From: Flavobacteriales bacterium
GTDB taxonomy: Bacteria > Bacteroidota > Bacteroidia > Flavobacteriales > TMED113
Assembly: GCA_002698365.1 (NCBI GenBank)
Contig: NZWM01000037.1
Coordinates: forward strand, 1 to 34,363
Reading direction: 5' to 3'
Length of the DNA: 34,363 bases
The notes beneath the pieces were generated by a model. That model was not told the DNA's origin, ran no database searches, and was given only the letters and a program-made list of their open reading frames with translations. Position numbers and translations under genes: made by a program. Below are positions 8,977 to 18,089 of the stretch, piece after piece. Position 1 is the first letter of the stretch. The number at the start of each line of letters is the position of its first letter.

Positions 8977-11328
8977 TTAAAATCTTACACTATATGTTAA
9001 TGATGGAATTATTGGAAATAATGACACCTGCCTTGCAACAGTTTGATTAGAATCCTCATCTAAATACACAAAAAATGGGTTCTGTCGATTATATACATTA
9101 TAAACAGATAATGAAATAGTTCTATCGTAATTCTCTTTTTGTTTATTAAAATTCACTCCCACATCTAATCGATGATATGAATTCATACGAGTAGAATTTC
9201 TATCACCATAATAATCAACGACCTCTATATATGTGCCTTCTACAGGCAACCCCCAATAGGTTGCTTGTGGAAAAGTAATTGCATTTCCTGTACCATAAAC
9301 CCAAGTTAATCCAAAATCTATTTTATCATTAAACTTATGAGATAACACTATGGATATATCATGACGACGATCATATTTATATGGATACCAATTAGCAAAA
9401 TTAATATGATCAAATTTTCTATCAGTCCATGATAGAGTATAGCCAATCCACCCAGTAGTTTTGCCTTTTGTTTTTTGAAAAAACAATTCTAAACCATAAG
9501 ACCTACCCTCTCCCTCAGTCTCAATAGAGGACTCCCAGCTTTGAGCATCAAAAAAAGATGCACCTTCTTTATATGCAATGAGATTATCCATTTTTTTATA
9601 GTAACCTTCTAAACTAGATTCTAATAAACCATTAAAAAAATTAGTGTTAATAGAAAAAGCTACTTGTCTTGATTGTTGTGGAGCAACACTATCAGTAGCA
9701 GGGACCCAAATATCAGTAGGCAATCCTACAGATGAATTTGTTAATAGATGTAAATTTTGTTGCATCTGTGCATACGAACATTTCAAAGACCATTTTTCAT
9801 TAATTAAGTATCTGCCTGAAAAACGAGGTTGTAATTTAGAATAGTTTTTCTGTTTAATGGAAAAAATCGAGAGATGAGAGCCGATATTTACATTGAGTCT
9901 TGCATTAATTTGAATTTCATCTTCAATATAAAAAAAACTATCATGAGCCTGAAGATCTTGTGAAAACTTGAAAATCGTATCAATATCTATGGGTTCAAAA
10001 GTAGCATTAGGATATTCAAAATCTAAGTGAAGTTGCCCCGGAAAAAAATCATGATATGTATATGATGTTCCAAATTTAATAGCATGCTGTGAATTAGCGG
10101 AATATTCAAAATCTATCTTGGCTCCAAAATCTCTTACACCTGAAATATATCCAAATGCAAAATTATAATCTCCTGAATTAAATCCTTGATCTATATCAAA
10201 AGCATAGCGACTATATGTAAGTGTAGTATTAGAAAACAACCTATCATTAAATAAATGATTCCACCTAAAAGTAGCTGTTTTATTACCCCACCCTAATCCA
10301 AAATCAAATTCATCTCTATCATCTAAATTCTGTAGCCCGCCACCATCATTAAAATTTAAATTAAATATATCATCACCAAAATATCCGCTCAAATAAATTC
10401 TATCTCTATTAGATATTCTATAATTTAACTTTGCATTTAAATCGTAAAAATAATATCCTCCAGAAGCACCGGAATCTTGGGGTTGTAACGCATTTAATAG
10501 TACATCTGCATATGTTCTTCTTGCTGAAATAATATAAGACACCTTATCTTTGACAATTGGTGATTCTAATGTTAATTTAGAAGAAATAAGGCCTAAACTA
10601 GCCTGACCTTGAAATTCTTTCATATTCCCTTCTTTCATGTCAATTTCTAATATAGATGATAGTCGTCCACCAAATCTTGCGGGGAATCCACCTTTGGTAA
10701 GTTTTACGTTTTTAATTGCATCAATATTAAAAACCGAAAAGAATCCAAACAAATGAGATGAATTATAAACAGGTACACCATCTAATAAGATAAGATTTTG
10801 GTCTGGCCCCCCACCTCTAACATAAAAACCTGAAGCTCCTTCATTCCCGGATTGAACACCCGGTAATAATTGTATTGATTTCAAAACATCTATTTCACCC
10901 AAAAAAGCTGGAATTGATTTGATTTGTGAAACGGGAACTTGAATAACCGATGTTTCCGTTGTTTGTACTTGTGAAAGCTGATCATTTAAAGTTATTTCAT
11001 CAATAAGTTGGGTTTCAGGCTGTAATAAAACATTGAATTCTATATTTTTATTAAGATTAATCTTTTTCCTATAATTACTATAGCCAACAAATGAAAAAAT
11101 GATTTCAAATTCTCCCTCTGTAAGAGTTAAGCTATAAAAACCAAAATTATTAGTAGTGGTTCCTAGTTTTAAACTATCTGAATATGTATTAACCCCTATT
11201 AAACTCTCGCCACTAATACTATCTGAGACAAAACCACTAATTGTAAAAAAACGTGTTTCAGAAGATTGAGAAAAACTGAAATGAGCAATTAAAATCATCA
11301 AATAAAACAATGTGTTTTTCATATGCAT
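8977..11328 (-). CDS. TonB-dependent receptor with N-terminal carboxypeptidase-regulatory-like domain
   Basis: 783 aa; ISGFVSDSISGESLIGVNTY...TNNFGFYSLTL, plug LPGVQSGNEGASGFYVRGGGPDQNLILLDGVPVYNSSHLFGFFSVFN, C-terminal aromatic VRF. Confidence 0.92.
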   Translation of the reverse strand: MHMKNTLFYLMILIAHFSFSQSSETRFFTISGFVSDSISGESLIGVNTYSDSLKLGTTTNNFGFYSLTLTEGEFEIIFSFVGYSNYRKKINLNKNIEFNVLLQPETQLIDEITLNDQLSQVQTTETSVIQVPVSQIKSIPAFLGEIDVLKSIQLLPGVQSGNEGASGFYVRGGGPDQNLILLDGVPVYNSSHLFGFFSVFNIDAIKNVKLTKGGFPARFGGRLSSILEIDMKEGNMKEFQGQASLGLISSKLTLESPIVKDKVSYIISARRTYADVLLNALQPQDSGASGGYYFYDLNAKLNYRISNRDRIYLSGYFGDDIFNLNFNDGGGLQNLDDRDEFDFGLGWGNKTATFRWNHLFNDRLFSNTTLTYSRYAFDIDQGFNSGDYNFAFGYISGVRDFGAKIDFEYSANSQHAIKFGTSYTYHDFFPGQLHLDFEYPNATFEPIDIDTIFKFSQDLQAHDSFFYIEDEIQINARLNVNIGSHLSIFSIKQKNYSKLQPRFSGRYLINEKWSLKCSYAQMQQNLHLLTNSSVGLPTDIWVPATDSVAPQQSRQVAFSINTNFFNGLLESSLEGYYKKMDNLIAYKEGASFFDAQSWESSIETEGEGRSYGLELFFQKTKGKTTGWIGYTLSWTDRKFDHINFANWYPYKYDRRHDISIVLSHKFNDKIDFGLTWVYGTGNAITFPQATYWGLPVEGTYIEVVDYYGDRNSTRMNSYHRLDVGVNFNKQKENYDRTISLSVYNVYNRQNPFFVYLDEDSNQTVARQVSLFPIIPSLTYSVRF

Positions 11329-11331
11329 TTT

Positions 11332-14265
11332 TTAATATCCAAATAATTGCTCTAAGCTTAATTCTTCATAATTTCCAATCTGCTTCAATGCATCTTTATC
11401 TACCCACTTCGAGTCCCCAATAACTAAAAATGTGTAGTTTTTATCTTTTATATTTTGATTGAAAAATAATTTTAAATCACTTAAAGTTAACATATTTATG
11501 TCTTGATAAATATCTTTATTTATATCATAATCAATGCCTGTTTTTTTAGCATCAAGGTATCTCCAAAAAATACTAGATTTTTTGGTTCTTGATGTTTCTA
11601 TTTTCTTAAGTGCTGCGACTTTTGCATCATTAAACTGCCCTTCTGACTCAGGCATATTATTCATTAATTCTAATAATGCTAATGTAGCTTCATTCAATTT
11701 ATCCACCTGGGTTCCTAAATAAGCTGTGACATAATGTGATTTATCTAATTGCTTTGGAGTAGAGAAATATGATCTCGCCGAATATGCTAAAGCCTTTGAT
11801 TCTCTAATTTCTTGAAATACTATTGACGATAAACCACTGCCAAAATATTCATTAAATAATCTTGCCGGTGCAATTAATTCTTTTTTATAATTAGGTCCTT
11901 TTGAAATCATAGAAATTTCTGATTGAACCATATCATAATCTGAAAAATAAACAACATTCCCTTGATTATCTAATTCTAAGAATTTTTTAGGGGGAATCAC
12001 TGGGCTTAAATCTTCAGCTATAACGCGATGCTCTTTTAATAAATTCTGAATATCCACAATATTTTTTCGACCATAATAATATATATAATGCTCAAAAGAT
12101 CCGAGTGCTTTAATTTTATCGACTAATTTTTGAACATCTAACTTTTTCAACTCTTCTTTACTTAATATGTATTTACGTGGAGAATCCTTGCCATATTTTG
12201 CATAATCTCTCATGGCCGATTGTATGCTGCGTTTCGATTTTTTGTTATCTGATCTCTTGCGAAAAATGTCTTGTATCATATTATCATATGCAATTTGATC
12301 GGGCTGCACATTTGTTAATATATGTTCGAAAATTTTAAGTCCCTTTTCAAGTGATTCTTCTAAACCAGACAAACTAACATACACTCTCTCATTAGCAACA
12401 TATACATTATAATTTAATCCCAACTTAAATAACTCTTGTTCAATCTCTTCTGCTGTATATACATCCGTCCCCAGGTACTCTAAGTACCTGATGGCTAAAG
12501 ATAATTCCTTGTCACTAAATTTACCCATTTCAAATATATAGCTTAAAGAAAACACTTCATTTGTTGTATTTCGCACATAATAACCAGGAATATTTTTATT
12601 AAAAGAAAATGTTTTTATGTCTTGTTTATAATCATTAAAAACAGGTTTTAATCTTTTTGACTCCAGCTTGTTAAATTTCATTGCAAAAGATGAAACCGTA
12701 TCACGGTTTAAAGGGACAGTAGTAATTTTAGGTTTTTGAACCTTAATACTATTCGGAGTGCCATTTAATTTGTTCACAACAACATAATTGTCAACAAAAT
12801 ACTTTCGCGCAAAGTTCACAACATCTTGCTTCGTAACTTTACCTAATTTTTTATTTGTATTAACGACATCTTTCCAAGGCTGATCCAAAATAAATGCATT
12901 AGTCATTTTACTAACTCTATAATAATTATACTCATTTCTAATTTGATCATTTAATTTATTATTTTTTATCACTGCAGCCATCATCCAATCTTCGAATTCA
13001 CCAGATTTAATTTTATCTAATTGTGATAATAAAAGTCGTCTAACCTCTTCTAAATTTTGCCCCTCTCTAGGTTCGCCATTAAGTATGAAATATGAATAGT
13101 CTTTGAACATCATATAATCAGATGAGCCACTTAATATTTTCTGAGATTTTACCAAATTTAAATCTATTAAACCCGCCTTTCCATTAGATAACAATTGCTT
13201 TAGAAGAGGTAGGATATGGATGTCATCAGAATCAACACCAGCTAACCTAAAACCAATGTCGACCCATTCTGAATCACTTCCTACTACATCAATTATTTCA
13301 GGACTAATAATTGGATCTTCAATTGGTGAAACAAACTCAGGAATTTCTTTTTCTATGTAAGAACCAAAATATCTTTCAATTAAACTAATTGTACGGTCCG
13401 GGTCTATATCCCCAGCTAGAATAATTGCCATATTATTAGGGACATAATACTGATTAAAATACTCATAGATTTTTTGCATAGATGGATTCTTTAAATGTTC
13501 GCTCGTTCCAATTGTAGTTTGCGTGCCATATGGATGATTTTTGAATAAATTTTTCATCATAGCATACCATGATAATCTCCAATCATTATCCTGAGCTCTA
13601 TTAAACTCTTCATACACTGTTTCTAATTCGGTGTGAAATAATCTAAGTACTAATTCACTAAATCTTTCTGATTCAATAGCCAACCATTTTTCTAATTCAT
13701 TAGAAGGTATATTATTGACATATACTGTTTCTTCCAAAAATGTATAAGCATTAGTGCCTTTTGCTCCTAAAGAACTAATCATTTTGTCATATTCATTAGC
13801 TACAGCATAAGTAGCAGCAACACCCGAAATACTGTCAATTTTATGATAAATAGCATCTCTTTTTATATCACTCTCAGCATCTCTTCTTTTTTCATATAAA
13901 TCAGCGATTTTATCAAGCTCGATCTTTTCTTTCTCCCAATTAATAGTCCCAATTTCTGAAGTTCCTTTAAATAACATATGCTCTAAATAATGTGCTAACC
14001 CTGTTGCATCAGAGGGGTCTTGTTTGCTGCCTGTTTTGACTGCTATACTGGTTTGTATTCTAGGTTCATCTTTATTAATGGACATATAGACCTTAAGACC
14101 ATTATCAAGGGTGTATATTAATGTGTTAAGGGGGTCATTTGCGACTGTATTATAATCATATTCTTTTTTGTGTGTTTTATTATCTCTATTTATTGAATGA
14201 AATATTATAAAACCTAAAAATAACACCGACCCAATCCATGTTAAAAGTGCTCCTGAATTTTTCAT
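11332..14265 (-). CDS. M16 family (insulinase-like) zinc metallopeptidase
   Basis: 977 aa; HYLEHMLFKGT (HxxEH) with downstream E-rich ETVYEEFNRAQDN; two-module M16 layout. Confidence 0.92.
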   Translation of the reverse strand: MKNSGALLTWIGSVLFLGFIIFHSINRDNKTHKKEYDYNTVANDPLNTLIYTLDNGLKVYMSINKDEPRIQTSIAVKTGSKQDPSDATGLAHYLEHMLFKGTSEIGTINWEKEKIELDKIADLYEKRRDAESDIKRDAIYHKIDSISGVAATYAVANEYDKMISSLGAKGTNAYTFLEETVYVNNIPSNELEKWLAIESERFSELVLRLFHTELETVYEEFNRAQDNDWRLSWYAMMKNLFKNHPYGTQTTIGTSEHLKNPSMQKIYEYFNQYYVPNNMAIILAGDIDPDRTISLIERYFGSYIEKEIPEFVSPIEDPIISPEIIDVVGSDSEWVDIGFRLAGVDSDDIHILPLLKQLLSNGKAGLIDLNLVKSQKILSGSSDYMMFKDYSYFILNGEPREGQNLEEVRRLLLSQLDKIKSGEFEDWMMAAVIKNNKLNDQIRNEYNYYRVSKMTNAFILDQPWKDVVNTNKKLGKVTKQDVVNFARKYFVDNYVVVNKLNGTPNSIKVQKPKITTVPLNRDTVSSFAMKFNKLESKRLKPVFNDYKQDIKTFSFNKNIPGYYVRNTTNEVFSLSYIFEMGKFSDKELSLAIRYLEYLGTDVYTAEEIEQELFKLGLNYNVYVANERVYVSLSGLEESLEKGLKIFEHILTNVQPDQIAYDNMIQDIFRKRSDNKKSKRSIQSAMRDYAKYGKDSPRKYILSKEELKKLDVQKLVDKIKALGSFEHYIYYYGRKNIVDIQNLLKEHRVIAEDLSPVIPPKKFLELDNQGNVVYFSDYDMVQSEISMISKGPNYKKELIAPARLFNEYFGSGLSSIVFQEIRESKALAYSARSYFSTPKQLDKSHYVTAYLGTQVDKLNEATLALLELMNNMPESEGQFNDAKVAALKKIETSRTKKSSIFWRYLDAKKTGIDYDINKDIYQDINMLTLSDLKLFFNQNIKDKNYTFLVIGDSKWVDKDALKQIGNYEELSLEQLFGY

Positions 14266-14324
14266 AGTTTTTTATTTAATTAAATATCTACTTGATTAAA
14301 CAACATCATGACATACTTGTGTAT

Positions 14325-15155
14325 TTAATATGCAAGATGTAAATAATAATGTTTTGCTTTAAATTTATTTGTTTTTTTATTAATAATAATTACTCCCAGT
14401 TTAAACATGTCAATAGAATATGAAACATCTGAATCTGATTTTATTATTTTCCATACTTGTTTCATTTCATCACTCCAATTAATATCATCAAAAATAAGTA
14501 CTGCTGGTAATTTTAGATGTGATTTTAAATTATTAAAATACTTAAGTGTCGCATCCTTTCTATGGTTTCCATCAATAAATAAAATATTAAAGTTGATTTT
14601 TTTCCTGAAAAGTTCTGGAAAAGTTGTTGCATATAAGCCTTCAATAATTGTGTATTTTTGACTTGAACTAATTTTAAAAAATTGTTCATTAGCAATTTGA
14701 CATAACTGAGATAACCCCTCCATGGTGATAAAATTACTATCACTCTTTGATTTTAGGGCCTCTAATATATATGATCCCGACACACCAAGATTTGTTCCTA
14801 CTTCTAGAAAATAAGGTGATTGATTTTTTTTTGTAATTAAATATAAAAATTGAGCCCAAATACTTTTTGAGGTTGCTTGTCTGCAGATTTCGCTTACTTG
14901 CATACTTTTATTTTGTCCAAAGACTTCATATGAAATAAGTGTATGATTATTTAACAATGATTTTCTATATGCTTCACATCTATTAAATGCCAGAATATCT
15001 TCTGACTCATATCGCCCTGATTTTAATTGCATCAACGAAGAAACTATATCATTTAAACACTGATCATTTTCAGCAAGCATATTGTGAATTGTTCTTTTTT
15101 CTATTAACCGAATAAGTAATAGTGAAAAATGTTTTTTTATTTTTGAAAAAATCAT
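14325..15155 (-). CDS. class I SAM-dependent methyltransferase (O-methyltransferase-like)
   Basis: 276 aa; FLEVGTNLGVSGSYIL (motif I), NFITMEG, NILFIDGNHRKDATLKYF, AVLIFDDINW. Confidence 0.7.
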   Translation of the reverse strand: MIFSKIKKHFSLLLIRLIEKRTIHNMLAENDQCLNDIVSSLMQLKSGRYESEDILAFNRCEAYRKSLLNNHTLISYEVFGQNKSMQVSEICRQATSKSIWAQFLYLITKKNQSPYFLEVGTNLGVSGSYILEALKSKSDSNFITMEGLSQLCQIANEQFFKISSSQKYTIIEGLYATTFPELFRKKINFNILFIDGNHRKDATLKYFNNLKSHLKLPAVLIFDDINWSDEMKQVWKIIKSDSDVSYSIDMFKLGVIIINKKTNKFKAKHYYLHLAY

Positions 15156-15172
15156 AATGACAACTAAATATA

Positions 15173-15643
15173 ATGATAAAGATTCGAAAAGCTAAAAAAT
15201 CAGATTTACCACATGTATTGAACTTAATAAAAGAATTGGCAGAATATGAAAACTCTTTAGACCAAGTATCAATTACTTTAGAACAACTAGAAAATGATGG
15301 ATTTTCTGAAAACCCTTCTTATTATTGTTTAATTGCTGAAAAAAATCATGAAATAATCGGAATGTCATTTTATTGGATACGCTATTCTACATGGAAAGGC
15401 AAATTCTTATTTTTAGAAGATTTTATCATTAAAAAAAATTACAGGAAATCGGGGGTTGGACAAACATTATTTAATGAAACTATTAAAATCTGTCAAAACA
15501 ATAACCTTAATGGTATGTGCTGGCAGGTTTTAGATTGGAATATCCCAGCCATTAATTTTTATAAAAAAAATAATGCTGAAATTAGTGGGAAATGGTTGAA
15601 TGGGAAATTAACTAAAGAACAAATTGAATATCTGAATGTCTGA
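15173..15643 (+). CDS. GNAT N-acetyltransferase, SSAT/thialysine acetyltransferase-like
   Basis: 156 aa; IRKAKKSDLPHVLNLIKELAEYE, YSTWKGKFLFLEDFIIKKNYRKSGVGQTLF, WQVLDWNIPAINFYKKNNAE. Confidence 0.85.
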   Translation: MIKIRKAKKSDLPHVLNLIKELAEYENSLDQVSITLEQLENDGFSENPSYYCLIAEKNHEIIGMSFYWIRYSTWKGKFLFLEDFIIKKNYRKSGVGQTLFNETIKICQNNNLNGMCWQVLDWNIPAINFYKKNNAEISGKWLNGKLTKEQIEYLNV

Positions 15644-15681
15644 ATTATTAAAAATTCACGTATATTAATAAATAAAAAAAC

Positions 15682-16362
15682 ATGAATCTTCGAAAGTGGT
15701 GGTATGACGCAAAAACTACAAAATGGCAAATTTTATTAGGCGTATTTATTATTGGTGTCTTTTTTATTATTCCTTTTTCTCTTTTAGACCAACTAGAATG
15801 GGACCCTGATTGGAAACATGCAAATTTTGTCGACAGTATCTTAGCAACAATGTTGGGTGGAGTTGCTGTTGCTATTATTACAGGTGTTCTTATTATTTTT
15901 CAAAATGTTATAGGCATGGATAGAGAAAAAAACCAGAAAATTTTTGATCAACGAGTTCAATTATATAAGAATTTTCTAGAACAAACTATGGCTATTATTG
16001 ATGATGATGTGTTAGAGGATCATGAAAGAAAAAATTTAATGGTGATAGAAAAAGACATATTAATGATTGCTTCTCCTGAAACCTATAATGCTTGGTATGA
16101 TGTATACCGTCACATATTGAAATTGCCTCGCACTATTAAAGAAATGAATAAACTACGAGACAATCCAAAAGATGCAGAAGAACATAGTAATCGTGTACAA
16201 AAGATTGCCGAACTGACCACATATTTTGTTAATCAATGTAGAAAAGATCTACAAATTGTTCCAATAACTAATGATGTCGTTCAACAAATTAATGCCGCAA
16301 ATAAATTAGAAATAGAAAAACACCTGTTTACTGGAGGTGTTGACTCAACTAATAAGAATTAA
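15682..16362 (+). CDS. membrane-anchored protein of unknown function
   Basis: 226 aa; two N-terminal TM segments then charged helical cytosolic region. Confidence 0.5.
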   Translation: MNLRKWWYDAKTTKWQILLGVFIIGVFFIIPFSLLDQLEWDPDWKHANFVDSILATMLGGVAVAIITGVLIIFQNVIGMDREKNQKIFDQRVQLYKNFLEQTMAIIDDDVLEDHERKNLMVIEKDILMIASPETYNAWYDVYRHILKLPRTIKEMNKLRDNPKDAEEHSNRVQKIAELTTYFVNQCRKDLQIVPITNDVVQQINAANKLEIEKHLFTGGVDSTNKN

Positions 16363-17312
16363 TGTAAGTGTTCGGTTATAAATAATTTTGCAAAATTTAA
16401 AGATTTTTTTTTAGCATCTTTATTCCCACCAAAAGTAGGGCCTCTTTTAGCACACATAGCAAGTCCGATTTTTTGTAAAAATGGTGTAGTCATGGGTATA
16501 TTTAAAAAATTCATAATTACTGTACCATCTTTATTCATAGAAAACCGACAGTCTTCTAAAATATAACCATTTGGTTTTATCGTAGGGGGGCCATCTCTAT
16601 CAAAAGAATGATGTGCGTTTGGAAAAACCGTTAATGATATATTTGATTTTTCTCCCATTTGCTTCACCAATTCCACACACGCATCTGCTGGTGTCCAATT
16701 ATCTAATTCCCCAATCAAAATATGTATGGGAAATTCTCCAAAATCTAAAATTTCAGGAACTACAATACAGGGTGGATACAGAGCTAGATGTGCGGCAAAA
16801 TGTATATTTGGATTAATTGCATCTTTTAATGGAGTCCAAGCTGCAAAAAGTGTGACACCGCCACCAAGACTCCATCCCGTAATCCCTATTTTATCTGGAT
16901 TAATATTTTTATGTAATGATAAAGCTTCAAATGCTTTATATGCATCTAGAACCATCATTGCAGTAGTAACTTCTATTTGAGTACCAACTGTGGATGTCAC
17001 ACCCCTGCTTTTAAAACTACACACTTCAAATGTAGCAATTCCATGAGATCGATATAAATCTAAATATTCATAATGATGTGTTGCCCAGCCATTACTTCCA
17101 GAGAAGGCAATAACTAAAGGGTACACCAATGTGGAATCAAAATCATGTGGCATCCTTAATAAGCCATAAACTTTTTGATTATACTCAGGGTTTTGATCTA
17201 ATATCACATCCTTGAAAGAAAATGGATTTGAACTATTAAAATCAATCTTTTCTTGAGAAAAAGAAAAAAGTGGAATAAATACCAAAATGATTATATGTCT
17301 GAAACGTCTCAA
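16359..17312 (-). CDS. secreted alpha/beta hydrolase (dienelactone hydrolase-like)
   Basis: 317 aa; signal peptide, GITGWSLGGGVTLFAAW nucleophile elbow, IHILIGELDNWTPADAC (acid), FPNAHHSFD (His). Confidence 0.8.
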   Translation of the reverse strand: MRRFRHIIILVFIPLFSFSQEKIDFNSSNPFSFKDVILDQNPEYNQKVYGLLRMPHDFDSTLVYPLVIAFSGSNGWATHHYEYLDLYRSHGIATFEVCSFKSRGVTSTVGTQIEVTTAMMVLDAYKAFEALSLHKNINPDKIGITGWSLGGGVTLFAAWTPLKDAINPNIHFAAHLALYPPCIVVPEILDFGEFPIHILIGELDNWTPADACVELVKQMGEKSNISLTVFPNAHHSFDRDGPPTIKPNGYILEDCRFSMNKDGTVIMNFLNIPMTTPFLQKIGLAMCAKRGPTFGGNKDAKKKSLNFAKLFITEHLH

Positions 17313-17323
17313 TTAAAAAAAAA

Positions 17324-17563
17324 TTATGGATCTTGTGATTTATTATAATCTTCTATATTGGCATTATCATTGGATGCAAACTTGATTAGAAATGAACCTG
17401 CCAAATAGAAAATAACTGGTGTAACTATAGCCAAACCGCCCAATATTTTTTTGGAAAACAGATACCAACTCATTAATAAATCTGGATAAAGCCAAGAAAG
17501 CACAAAGTCTAAAAAGCCAAATATTATAAGCCCATAGCCCAAAAATGTAAAAAATCTATTCAT
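17324..17563 (-). CDS. small membrane protein
   Basis: 79 aa, two TM segments; ATGA overlap with upstream gene supports a real CDS. Confidence 0.5.
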   Translation of the reverse strand: MNRFFTFLGYGLIIFGFLDFVLSWLYPDLLMSWYLFSKKILGGLAIVTPVIFYLAGSFLIKFASNDNANIEDYNKSQDP

Positions 17564-17781
17564 AATATATATTTTGCCAATAATTTTCGTGCTAAATCTA
17601 TTTTTTTGGTTGCAACAAATAAAGTCTTTTCATTAAATCCAGTAGCCGGAGCAGCCCAGCCAGCCATCACAGATGAATCATATGGCATTTTTAAAAAAAA
17701 ATCTATGTCATTTTTATTTAAAACACTTTCAACAATAGGCAAATCAAAATGATTAATATTTGATAATAAAGTATATTTCAT
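17560..17781 (-). CDS. DUF2007-like small protein
   Basis: MKYTLLSNINHFDLPIVESVLNKNDIDFFLK...LFVATKKIDLARKLL resembles DUF2007 (putative signal-transducing protein) family; internal ATG at 17781 chosen. Confidence 0.6.
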   Translation of the reverse strand: MKYTLLSNINHFDLPIVESVLNKNDIDFFLKMPYDSSVMAGWAAPATGFNEKTLFVATKKIDLARKLLAKYIL

Positions 17782-17786
17782 AAAAA

Positions 17787-18089
17787 TCAATTAATCGTAT
17801 CATTCAATACTAGATACTGACAATATCCTGCGTCTGTTAGTAAATCTAATAACATTTGATCAAGATTTGTCCAATAGTCAACACCCGTTGGCATTAATAA
17901 AATATAATCTCCTAAACAATATTCGCCCGCTTCTAAAGTCAAATTTATAAAAGTATCATTAAACGCCTGGGGATATTGATATTCTATACATTCTATACAT
18001 TCTTCCGAAAATAATTGTGTCTCTGTATCATCTGAACAACTAGATATTAAAATAAAAAATAATATAAGTAAGTTATTATTGCAATTCAT
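17787..18089 (-). CDS. small Cys-containing lipoprotein, unknown
   Basis: from internal Met MNCNNNLLILFFILISSCSDD (signal + lipobox); mature part CIECIEY...EYCLGDY...GYCQY; 5' end overlaps the preceding protease gene. Confidence 0.55.
   Translation of the reverse strand: MNCNNNLLILFFILISSCSDDTETQLFSEECIECIEYQYPQAFNDTFINLTLEAGEYCLGDYILLMPTGVDYWTNLDQMLLDLLTDAGYCQYLVLNDTIN

Noticed and set aside
9644-9844. Cys-rich 66-aa plus-strand ORF
   Set aside because: Fully antisense within the TonB receptor; Cys content comes from reversed codons, no promoter or RBS evidence.
14407-14743. ORFs 14407..14661 (+) and 14525..14743 (-)
   Set aside because: Alternate frames of the methyltransferase gene, whose own frame has recognisable motifs.
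16321-16339. CACCT...AGGTG inverted repeat as a terminator
   Set aside because: Lies inside coding sequence and is not followed by a T-run.
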